Below are positions 8,346 to 15,221 of a DNA stretch of 64,000 nucleotides, in pieces (position 1 is the stretch's first letter; each line of letters begins with the position of its first letter). The DNA lies in NCBI RefSeq assembly GCF_020884795.1, contig NZ_BBZF01000012.1, positions 81,075-145,074 of the forward strand, given 5' to 3'. The translations under genes were made by a program, and so were the position numbers. Origin of the DNA: Micromonospora okii. Lineage in GTDB: Bacteria; Actinomycetota; Actinomycetes; Mycobacteriales; Micromonosporaceae. The notes beneath the pieces were generated by a model, which saw only the letters and a program-made list of their open reading frames with translations, was not told where the DNA came from and ran no database searches.

Positions 8346-8930
8346 TCAGTAGGTGGGGAGCAGGCCCCGCTCGCGCAGCTCGCGCAGGGACGGGGCGGCC
8401 AGGTCCCGGTCCGAGACGATCGTCGCCAACCCGGTCGGCCAGGGCAGGTCGAGGTCGGCGTCGAACGGGTGGACGGTCAGCTCCCGCCCCGGGACGTACT
8501 CCTCGTCGCAGAGGTAGAGCACCACCGCCCGGTCGGTCAGCGCCACGAACGAGTGCCCGACGCCGCGCGGGATGCGCACCGCCCGGGGCTCGTCCTGGCT
8601 GAGCCGGGTCCCCGACCAGCGACCGAAGGTGGGGGAGCCGACCCGCAGGTCGACCAGCACGTCCAGCACCTCCCCGTGCGCGCAGGAGACGACCTTGACC
8701 TGCCCCGGGCCGTCCGGGAAGTAGTGCACGCCCCGGATGACCCCCCGGCGCGACACCGACAGGCTGGCCTGCACCGCCCGGAAGCCGGCCCCGGTCTCCT
8801 CGGCCAGGGTGCTGTCGCGGAACACCTCGACGAAGTGGCCGCGCACGTCGGGGTGGGGGGTCAGCGGGGCGTTCCACACGCCGGGCAGCTCGACCCCGGT
8901 CTGCGCGGGGGCCGACGAAACAGTGGACAT
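8346..8930 (-). CDS. dTDP-4-keto-6-deoxyhexose 3,5-epimerase (RmlC/EvaD-like)
   Basis: A 194-aa cupin-fold epimerase. Visible family features are the DxRGHFVEVFR segment near residue 29, the catalytic-base region RGVIRGVHYF near 61, an Asp in LDVLVDLRVGSPTFG and the loop IPRGVGHSFVALTD with the following YLCDEEYVPGRE. It would invert C5, and perhaps C3, of a dTDP-4-keto-6-deoxysugar before reduction or branching. It belongs with the 2,3-dehydratase, PDH-like pair, glycosyltransferase and 3-ketoreductase of this window. Whether it is a 3,5- or a 5-only (or 3-only) epimerase cannot be told by eye. It is divergent from the glycosylation operon across a SARP-type intergenic region. Confidence 0.88.
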   Translation of the reverse strand: MSTVSSAPAQTGVELPGVWNAPLTPHPDVRGHFVEVFRDSTLAEETGAGFRAVQASLSVSRRGVIRGVHYFPDGPGQVKVVSCAHGEVLDVLVDLRVGSPTFGRWSGTRLSQDEPRAVRIPRGVGHSFVALTDRAVVLYLCDEEYVPGRELTVHPFDADLDLPWPTGLATIVSDRDLAAPSLRELRERGLLPTY

Positions 8931-9006
8931 GGCGGGCTCCGTTCACGGTCGGTGGGACGGAAACGGCCGGGCGGGGCCGGCCGGAGCCCACGGTCGCCGC
9001 CGGCCC

Positions 9007-9024
9007 TCAAGGAACCGTCCAGAT
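9007..9024 (+). promoter_or_regulatory. SARP-type heptamers upstream of the glycosylation operon
   Basis: TCAAGGA at 9007 and TCCAGAT at 9018 are 11 bp apart. A third position at 9029 (GCGGCCC) is degenerate. They lie about 130 bp upstream of the GTG at 9151. Confidence 0.5.
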
Positions 9025-9045
9025 CCGAGCGGCCCGCCGGAAGCC

Positions 9046-9074
9046 CGGTCCAGCCCGGCTGGGCCGGTTCTCGA
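9046..9074 (-). promoter_or_regulatory. SARP-type heptamer triplet (leftward, 3,5-epimerase)
   Basis: On the minus strand TCGAGAA (9074-9068), CCCAGCC (9063-9057) and TGGACCG (9052-9046) recur every 11 bp, pointing to the epimerase gene that starts at 8930. Confidence 0.55.
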
Positions 9075-9150
9075 GCGGACCCGGGCAGTCTCGACCCCGA
9101 TCGGCCGGCGGCCACCGCCGGCGGTTGACCGACGCGACGGAGGGTGCGGC

Positions 9151-10161
9151 GTGCTGCTGGCGGAACAGGTACGCGAACCGGAGGCGGAGCGGGGACTGAC
9201 GCGCCGGCTCCAGCTCACAGAGGGGCTGCTCTGGTTGCGGGCGGCCCAGGGCGACCCGTACGCCGCGCTGCTCTGCGGCGTGCCCGGCGGGGAACCCGAG
9301 CGGCTGCGGGGGCGGGGGCCGCTGTGGCGGGCCGCGACCGGCGACTGGGTGGTGACCGACCACGCCACGGCGGCGCGGGCGCTGGCCGGCGACGGCGTGG
9401 AGCCGGTCACCCCGTTCGGGCTGCCCGCCGACCCGCCCGGCGGGATCGACGCCGCCGCCGGCGTACCCGGGGAACTGCCCGCGCGGTGCGACCTGGCGGC
9501 GGTGGCCCGGCGCGGCGCGGCGCGGGCGCTGGCCGGCGGCGACGCGGCGACGGTGGAGCTGCTGGCCGACGCCGAGCCGGCGCTGGACGCGCTGCTGCGC
9601 CCGCAGGACCCGGAGCGCACCCGGCGGGCGGTCGCGGCCGGCGCGGCGCTGAGCGGGCGCGCCGCGCGGCCGTTGCTCGCGGCGACCGGGGTGCGCCTCG
9701 CCGCGACCCTGGCCGTGAACGCGGTCGCCGCGCTGCTCGCCGCCGACGCCTGGGGCCGGCTCGCGGCGGAGCCGGGCCTCGCCCCCCGGGCGGTGGCCGA
9801 GACGCTGCGCCACGCGCCGCCGCTGCGGCTGCTCCCGCTCACCGTCACCGGCGCGCCCGGCTGGGGCGACGGGCAGCTCGCCGCCGGGGACCGGGTGGTG
9901 CTGCTGCTCGGCGTGGCCAACCGCGATCCCGCCGCCTTCGCCGACCCGGACCGCTTCGACCCGGACCGCCCGGCGGGGCCGGTGCTGGTCCCGGGCGGCC
10001 CGCTGGCCGGGGCCGTCGACTTCGCCCGGGGGTACGCCGAGGCGCTGCTGGCCCGGCTCGCCGCCGCCGCGCCCCGGCTGCGCGCCGACGCCCCGCCGGT
10101 GCGCCCCGGCCGGGCCCCGGTGACGGCGGCGGCGGCGCGGTTCGACGTGCGGGCGGACTGA
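9151..10161 (+). CDS. Cytochrome-P450-like glycosyltransferase activator (DesVIII/EryCII/AknT type), heme Cys absent
   Basis: A 336-aa protein with the RLQLTEGLLWLRAAQGDPYAALLCG opening characteristic of DesVIII/EryCII/AknT helpers and a recognisable P450 K-helix/meander (ETLRHAPPLRLLPLT, RVVLLLGVANRDPAAFADPDRFDPDRP). The heme-ligand loop is missing: where a P450 has FGxGxHxCxG, this protein reads VPGGPLAGAVDFARG with no Cys. In studied systems such proteins bind the partner glycosyltransferase and activate it without oxidative chemistry. The next gene is exactly such a glycosyltransferase, 22 bp downstream. Start GTG 9151 follows GGAGGG at 9139-9144. It is first in the operon 9151-15054. The loss of the heme ligand is therefore expected for this family and not decay. 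Confidence 0.88.
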   Translation: MLLAEQVREPEAERGLTRRLQLTEGLLWLRAAQGDPYAALLCGVPGGEPERLRGRGPLWRAATGDWVVTDHATAARALAGDGVEPVTPFGLPADPPGGIDAAAGVPGELPARCDLAAVARRGAARALAGGDAATVELLADAEPALDALLRPQDPERTRRAVAAGAALSGRAARPLLAATGVRLAATLAVNAVAALLAADAWGRLAAEPGLAPRAVAETLRHAPPLRLLPLTVTGAPGWGDGQLAAGDRVVLLLGVANRDPAAFADPDRFDPDRPAGPVLVPGGPLAGAVDFARGYAEALLARLAAAAPRLRADAPPVRPGRAPVTAAAARFDVRAD

Positions 10162-10183
10162 GACCGTGGAGAGGAGAGAACCG

Positions 10184-11482
10184 ATGCGCGTCCTGTTCGT
10201 CAGCATGCCCCACCCCACCCACTGGTTCCCGATGGTGTCGCTGGCCTGGGCGTTGCGCGCCGCCGGCCACGAGGTCCGGGTCGCCAGCCAGCCCGACCTG
10301 ACCGACGCGATCACCGGCGCCGGGATGACGGCCGTCCCGGTCGGCGCCCCCGAGTGGTACGCCTCCGACCCGTGGGCCCCCGAGCTGCTCGGCGAGCTGA
10401 TGGGCGCGGGCGGCTCCGAGCACGTGCAGAACTTCGACTGGGCCCGGGAGGACCCGGCCCGGTGGGACTGGGCCGGCCTGCTGGAGCTCGAAAAGGTGAT
10501 GGTCCCGACGCTGTTCGCCTCGTTCAACAGCGGGTCGATGATGGACGACCTGGTCGCGTTCGCCCGCTCCTGGCGGCCGGACCTGGTGGTCTGGGAGCCG
10601 CTCACGATGGCCGGCGGGGTGGCCGCGACGGTCACCGGCGCGGCGCACGCCCGGCTGCTCTACGGCCCCGACATCACCATGCGGGCCCGGCGGGAGTTCC
10701 TGCGTCTGGCCGAGCGGCGCGACCCGGCCGACCGGGAGGACCCGACGGCCGAGTGGCTGTCGGACACGCTCGCCCGGTACGGCGCCCGCTACGACGAGAC
10801 CGTCCGCACGGGGCACGCGACGATCGACACCACCCCGCCGTCCACCCGGCTCGACCTCGGCCTGCCCACGATCGGGATGCGCAACGTGCCGTACAACGGC
10901 CGGGCCGTGGTGCCGGACTGGCTGCGCACCCCGCCCGAGGGGCGGCGGCGGATCTGCCTCACCCTCGGCGTCTCCGACGAGCTGGACCGCTCCGCCGCGT
11001 CGCTGGGCGAACTGCTCGCCGGCATGGCCGACCTCGACGTGGAGATCGTCGCCACGCTGAACGAGGCGCAGCGCCGGGAGGTGCCCGACGTGCCGGCGAA
11101 CACCCGGGTCGTGAGCTTCGTCCCGCTGCACGACCTGATGCCCACCTGCGCCGCGATCGTGCACCACGGCGGCGTGGGCACCCGGGCAACCGCCGAGGTG
11201 CACGGCGTGCCGCAGCTCATGATCGCGTACGGCTGGGACACCGTGGAGAAGGCGCGGCGCACCGAGGAGCTGGGCGCGGGCCTCTGCCTGCCCGCCGCCG
11301 AGGCCACCGTGGACGCCGTCCGGGCCGCCGTGCTGCGGTTGCTGGACGAGCCGGCGCTGCGGGCCGGGGCGCGCGCCCTGCGCGACGAGGCGCTGGCCCA
11401 GCCGAGCCCCGCCGAGACGGTCGCCGCGCTGGAGGAGCTGGTCGCGCGGCACCGGGCGCCGGCCGGCGCCGGGGCGCTCTGA
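10184..11482 (+). CDS. Activator-dependent macrolide/aromatic-type glycosyltransferase (GT1, EryCIII/DesVII-like)
   Basis: A 432-aa GT-B enzyme. The N-terminal MRVLFVSMPHPTHWFPMVSLAWALRAAGHEVRVASQP is the acceptor-domain hallmark of the EryCIII/DesVII/AknS group. The C-terminal nucleotide-sugar domain has FVPLHDLMPTCAAIVHHGGVGTRATAEVHGVPQL, including the HHGGxGT motif near residue 328. It would transfer a dTDP-deoxysugar to the polyketide and is expected to need the upstream P450-like helper. ATG 10184 has GGAGAGGAGAG upstream. Its stop codon overlaps the dehydratase start (TGATG), so this is one translationally coupled operon. Confidence 0.92.
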   Translation: MRVLFVSMPHPTHWFPMVSLAWALRAAGHEVRVASQPDLTDAITGAGMTAVPVGAPEWYASDPWAPELLGELMGAGGSEHVQNFDWAREDPARWDWAGLLELEKVMVPTLFASFNSGSMMDDLVAFARSWRPDLVVWEPLTMAGGVAATVTGAAHARLLYGPDITMRARREFLRLAERRDPADREDPTAEWLSDTLARYGARYDETVRTGHATIDTTPPSTRLDLGLPTIGMRNVPYNGRAVVPDWLRTPPEGRRRICLTLGVSDELDRSAASLGELLAGMADLDVEIVATLNEAQRREVPDVPANTRVVSFVPLHDLMPTCAAIVHHGGVGTRATAEVHGVPQLMIAYGWDTVEKARRTEELGAGLCLPAAEATVDAVRAAVLRLLDEPALRAGARALRDEALAQPSPAETVAALEELVARHRAPAGAGAL

Positions 11483-12978
11483 TGCCCGTGCCGGGCCGCC
11501 TGCTCCCGCCGCCGCCCGGCGGCCCCGCAGTCACCGCCCCGTCGGACCGGGGCGTGCTGGCCGACCGGATCGCCCGCTCGGCCGCCGACCCCGGCGACGG
11601 TACGGCCGGCGTGCTGGGTTGGCTCGCCGACCTCGCGCAACGCTCCTTCACGACGGCCGAACGCGTGCCGCTGGAGGAGCTGGCCGGCTGGAAGACCGAC
11701 CCGCGCACCGGAGACCTCGTCCACGACACCGGCCGGTTCTACACGATCCACGGGCTCGACGTGACCGCGCCCGACGGCCCGGTCCCGCACTGGCGACAGC
11801 CGATCATCGACCAGCCGGAGGTCGGCGTCCTCGGCATCCTCGCCCGGGAGTTCGACGGGGTGCTCCGCTTCCTCCTCCAGGCCAAGGCCGAGCCGGGCAA
11901 CGTCAACGGGTTGCAGCTCTCGCCGACCGTGCAGGCCACCCGGAGCAACTACACCGGGGCGCACCGGGGGCGGGCGGTGCCGTACCTGGAGTACTTCCAG
12001 CGGCGCGACCGGCGCACGGTGATCGCCGACGTGCGCCAGTCCGAGCAGGGCGCGTGGTTCCGCCGCAAGCGCAACCGCAACATGGTCGTCGAGGTGCGCG
12101 AGGACGTCGAGGTGCGCGAGGGCTTCCGTTGGCTGACCCTCGGCCAGCTCCACGGCCTGCTCGCCGTCGACGACGTGGTCAACATGGACACCCGCACCGT
12201 GCTGGCCTGCCTGCCGCTGACCGGCGCGGCCATGCACGAGGGCGACGGGCCCGCGACCGGCGGGACGGCCGACGACGGGTTCCGCGAGGCCCTGCGCCGC
12301 TCCGCCCGGTGCGCGGACGGCGCGGCGCACCCGACGCCGGAGCTGCTGAGCTGGCTGACCGACCGGCGCAGCACCGTCGAGCTGCGCACCCGGCGGATCG
12401 GGCTGGCCGAGACCGACGGCTGGCGGCGGCGCGACGGCCGCATCTCGCACGAGCGCGGCCGGTTCTTCGACGTCGTCGGGGTGGCGGTGCGGGCCCGGGG
12501 ACGGGAGGTGGACGGCTGGGACCAGCCGATGATCGCCGCCGTCGGCACGGGGATCGTCGCGTTCCTGGTCCGCCGCGTCGACGGCGTGCTGCACGCACTG
12601 GTGCACGCCCGCGCCGAGCCGGGCTTCGTCGACGTGGTGGAACTCGCCCCGACCGTGCAGTGCCAGCCGGACAACCACATCGACCTGCCGGCCGCGGCCC
12701 GCCCGCCGTACCTGGACGAGGTGCTGCGCGCCGCGCCGGAGCGGGTCCGGTTCGCCGCCACCCTCTCCGAGGAGGGCGGCCGGTTCTTCCACACCCGCAA
12801 CCGCTACCTGGTGGTGGAGGTCGGGCCGGCGGGAGTGCCGGAGCACCCCGACTACCGCTGGGTCACCCTCCGCCAGCTCGACGGCCTGCTGCGGCACAGC
12901 CACTACCTCAACGTGGAGGCGCGCAGCCTGGTCGCCTGCCTGCACAGCCTCCGGCACCCGAATCGAGGAGAGTCATGA
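11482..12978 (+). CDS. NDP-hexose 2,3-dehydratase (EvaA/TylX3-like)
   Basis: A 498-aa protein made of two homologous halves (about residues 30-245 and 270-495). Each has a GRFYxIxGxxV-type strand, a WxQPxIxxxxxGxxxxLxR segment and an AxxEPGxxxxxxLxPTVQ motif (visible as AEPGNVNGLQLSPTVQ and AEPGFVDVVELAPTVQ), as in EvaA. The enzyme removes the C2 hydroxyl of dTDP-4-keto-6-deoxyglucose and yields an unstable 3,4-diketo sugar. That product must be reduced at C3, and a candidate 3-ketoreductase lies at 23348-24331. The sugar is therefore a 2-deoxy, so 2,6-dideoxy, hexose. It overlaps the genes on both sides (ATG inside the GT stop, ATGA with the E1-alpha gene). Confidence 0.93.
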   Translation: MPVPGRLLPPPPGGPAVTAPSDRGVLADRIARSAADPGDGTAGVLGWLADLAQRSFTTAERVPLEELAGWKTDPRTGDLVHDTGRFYTIHGLDVTAPDGPVPHWRQPIIDQPEVGVLGILAREFDGVLRFLLQAKAEPGNVNGLQLSPTVQATRSNYTGAHRGRAVPYLEYFQRRDRRTVIADVRQSEQGAWFRRKRNRNMVVEVREDVEVREGFRWLTLGQLHGLLAVDDVVNMDTRTVLACLPLTGAAMHEGDGPATGGTADDGFREALRRSARCADGAAHPTPELLSWLTDRRSTVELRTRRIGLAETDGWRRRDGRISHERGRFFDVVGVAVRARGREVDGWDQPMIAAVGTGIVAFLVRRVDGVLHALVHARAEPGFVDVVELAPTVQCQPDNHIDLPAAARPPYLDEVLRAAPERVRFAATLSEEGGRFFHTRNRYLVVEVGPAGVPEHPDYRWVTLRQLDGLLRHSHYLNVEARSLVACLHSLRHPNRGES

Positions 12979-14000
12979 CCACTACCCCCGTCGGCGTCGC
13001 GCCGGCCCCCGACACCGTGGACCCGGCCGGACCGGACGCCGCGCTGATCCGCGACATGGTGCGGATCCGCTGCGTCGAGGAGGAGCTCTGCGACCGCTAC
13101 CGCGACGACCAGGAGATGAGGACACCGACGCACTTCTCCATCGGCCAGGAGGCCACCGCCGTCGGGGTCTGCGCCGCCACGGGCCCCGACGACCTGGTCT
13201 TCACCGGGCACCGCTCACACGCGCCGTACCTGGCCAAGGGGGGTGACCTGCGGGCGATGGTGGCGGAGCTGTACGGCCGCGAGGCGGGCTGCGCGCGGGG
13301 CCGGGGCGGCTCGATCCACCTGATCGACCGGGCGGCAGGCTTCGCCGGCTCGGCGGCCATCCTCGGCGAGATGATCCCCGTGGGGGTCGGCGCGGGCTGG
13401 TCGGCGGCGCTGCGCGGGCGGTCCTCGGTGGCGCTGACCTTCTTCGGCGACGGCGCGACCGAGGAGGGGGTGTTCCACGAGTCGATCAACTTCGCCCAGG
13501 TGCACCGGGTGCCGGTGGTCTTCGTCTGCGAGAACAACCTGTACTCGATCTCGTCGCCGCTGCGCCAGCGGCAGCCCGCCGGGTCGACCATCACCGACCG
13601 GGTCGCCGCGTACGGGCTGTGGGCCCGGTCGGTCGACGGCAACGACGTGTACGCCGTGCGGGCCGCCGCCCGCGCCGCCGTGGCCCGGTGCCGCGAGGGC
13701 GCCGGCCCGGCGTTCCTGGAGCTGCACACCTACCGGTGGCGCGAGCACGTGGGCCCCGGCTGGGACCACGACCACGGGTACCGCGCGAAGGAGGAGATCG
13801 ACGACTGGATCGCCCGCTGCCCGATCCGCCGGGCCACGGACGCGATCCGCGACGCCGAGCCGCGCGTGGACGACTGGGTGCGGCAGTGGGAGCAGCGGTA
13901 CCGCGAGGAGGCCCGCGCCGCGGTCCGGTTCGCCCGTGCCGCCGCCTGGCCGTCGGTGGCGAACCTGCTCGACGGCGCGTACGAGACCGTCGGGCGCTGA
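12975..14000 (+). CDS. Thiamine-diphosphate E1-like alpha subunit (pyruvate-dehydrogenase type) in a sugar operon
   Basis: A 341-aa ThDP-dependent E1 alpha subunit. The ThDP/Mg motif runs from GDGA (about residue 158) to NN (187-188), with the EEGVFHESINFA segment between. The N-terminal HFSIGQEATAVGVC and the TGHRSHAPYLAKGGD loop are standard. Primary PDH or branched-chain E1 genes are usually followed by E2/E3 genes; here there is only a beta subunit, and the neighbours are all deoxysugar genes. The closest precedent I know is avilamycin aviB1/aviB2, an E1-like pair assigned to adding a two-carbon acetyl branch to a sugar. I infer the same role, with pyruvate as donor and a 4-ketosugar as acceptor. 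The ATGA overlap with the dehydratase supports this. Confidence 0.85.
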   Translation: MTTTPVGVAPAPDTVDPAGPDAALIRDMVRIRCVEEELCDRYRDDQEMRTPTHFSIGQEATAVGVCAATGPDDLVFTGHRSHAPYLAKGGDLRAMVAELYGREAGCARGRGGSIHLIDRAAGFAGSAAILGEMIPVGVGAGWSAALRGRSSVALTFFGDGATEEGVFHESINFAQVHRVPVVFVCENNLYSISSPLRQRQPAGSTITDRVAAYGLWARSVDGNDVYAVRAAARAAVARCREGAGPAFLELHTYRWREHVGPGWDHDHGYRAKEEIDDWIARCPIRRATDAIRDAEPRVDDWVRQWEQRYREEARAAVRFARAAAWPSVANLLDGAYETVGR

Positions 14001-14019
14001 GGACCGGGAGGAGACCGTG

Positions 14020-15054
14020 ATGCGAGAGCTGACGTACTGGCAGGCGATCAGCGAGGCGACCATGCAGTGCATGGCCGACGACCCGTCCGTCCTGGTGCTG
14101 GGGGAGGGGGTGGACGACCACAAGGGCACGTTCGGCACCACGAAGGCCGCCTACGAGCGGTACGGCGCGGCCCGGGTGGTCGACGTGCCGAACTCGGAGA
14201 ACGCCTGCGCGGGCATCGCCATCGGGGCGGCGGCCAACGGGCTGCGCCCGCTGGTGGTGCACACCCGGGCGGACTTCATGTTCCTCGCCCTGGACGTCAT
14301 GGTGAACCTCGCGGCGAAGTGGCGCTACATGTACGGCGACCAGGGCGGGGTGCCGGTGGTGACCCGGGGCGTGGTGGGGCGGGGCTGGGGCCAGGGGGCG
14401 ACCCACTCGCAGAGCCCGCACGCCACGTTCGCCCACTACGCCGGCCTGTACGTGGCCACCCCGGCGTCCCCGGCCGACGCGAAGGGCCTGCTGGTGACGG
14501 CGTTGCGCGGGGACACCCCGGTGGTGCTGATCGAGAACCGTAACCTGTACCCGCTGACCGGGCCGGTGCCGGAGGAGCCGGAGCCGGTGCCGTTCGGGGT
14601 GGGCCGGATCGCCCGCGCGGGCGACGACGTGACGGTGGTGGCCGCGTCGCTGATGGTGCACGAGGCGGAGCGGGCCGCCGAGCAGCTCGCCGCGCGGGGG
14701 ATCAGCGTGGAGGTGGTCGACGTGCGCAGCATCCGGCCGCTGGACGAGCGGATCATCTGCGAGTCGGTGGCCCGCACCGGCCGGCTGGTGGTCGCCGACA
14801 CGAGCTGGGCCCGGTACGGCCTGGCCGCCGAGGTGGCCGCCGTGGTCGCCGAGAACGTGCCGGAGACGCTGCGGGCCCCGGTGCGCCGGGTGGCGCTGCC
14901 GGACAGCCCCGCGCCGGTGTCCTGGCCGCTGGAGGAGGCGTTCCACCCGGGGGCGGACGCCGTCGTGGAGGCGTGCCTCGCGCTCGTCGGCGACGACCGG
15001 GGGTCGTTGCCGAGGTTGAGCAGCGTGGCCGCCGAGTTCCACGGGCCGTACTGA
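14020..15054 (+). CDS. Thiamine-diphosphate E1-like beta subunit (pyruvate-dehydrogenase type) in a sugar operon
   Basis: A 344-aa transketolase-like E1 beta subunit. It opens RELTYWQAISEATMQCMADDPSVLVLGEGVDD. It has the PNSENACAGIAIGAA segment of the ThDP pyrimidine domain and the SIRPLDERIICESVARTGRLVVADT region of the C-terminal transketolase domain. It pairs with the alpha subunit to form an alpha2beta2 enzyme. GGGAGGAG at 14005-14012 serves ATG 14020; a GTG three bases earlier is equally possible. It closes the operon 9151-15054 and is followed by a terminator. No lipoyl E2 or E3 gene is adjacent, which fits a stand-alone acyl-transfer enzyme on a free ketosugar and not a dehydrogenase complex. 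Confidence 0.85.
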   Translation: MRELTYWQAISEATMQCMADDPSVLVLGEGVDDHKGTFGTTKAAYERYGAARVVDVPNSENACAGIAIGAAANGLRPLVVHTRADFMFLALDVMVNLAAKWRYMYGDQGGVPVVTRGVVGRGWGQGATHSQSPHATFAHYAGLYVATPASPADAKGLLVTALRGDTPVVLIENRNLYPLTGPVPEEPEPVPFGVGRIARAGDDVTVVAASLMVHEAERAAEQLAARGISVEVVDVRSIRPLDERIICESVARTGRLVVADTSWARYGLAAEVAAVVAENVPETLRAPVRRVALPDSPAPVSWPLEEAFHPGADAVVEACLALVGDDRGSLPRLSSVAAEFHGPY

Positions 15055-15066
15055 CCCCCGGCCGCC

Positions 15067-15102
15067 GGGTCGGGCCGGCCGGCGGGTGCGCCGGCCCGAC
15101 CC
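15067..15102 (+). terminator. Terminator after the sugar operon
   Basis: A perfect 13-bp stem (GGGTCGGGCCGGC with its complement) around a 10-nt loop, 12 bp after the E1-beta stop codon. Confidence 0.7.
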
Positions 15103-15150
15103 GCGCGGTCGGCACGAGTGGGGCACGAGGCCCCGATCGTGTAGCCTACG

Positions 15151-15166
15151 GTACGTTGTACGCTAG
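15151..15166. promoter_or_regulatory. TetR-type operator-like site upstream of the SNF2 gene (site C)
   Basis: GTACGTTGTACGCTAG closely matches 1149-1164 upstream of the ABC exporter. It lies 56 bp before the GTG at 15222, in the promoter region. Confidence 0.5.
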
Positions 15167-15221
15167 CGTTGTCACTCCGTCGGCGGGCGCTCGTCGCCCG
15201 CCCGATCATCCTGGAGGCACG

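Noticed and set aside
9151..10161. A functional cytochrome P450 oxidase
   Set aside because: The heme-ligating Cys motif is absent and the protein is short (336 aa); it matches glycosyltransferase helper proteins.
12975..15054. Primary pyruvate or branched-chain dehydrogenase operon
   Set aside because: No lipoyl E2 or E3 gene adjoins, and the genes are translationally fused to deoxysugar genes; a sugar-branching role fits better, though primary function is not excluded.
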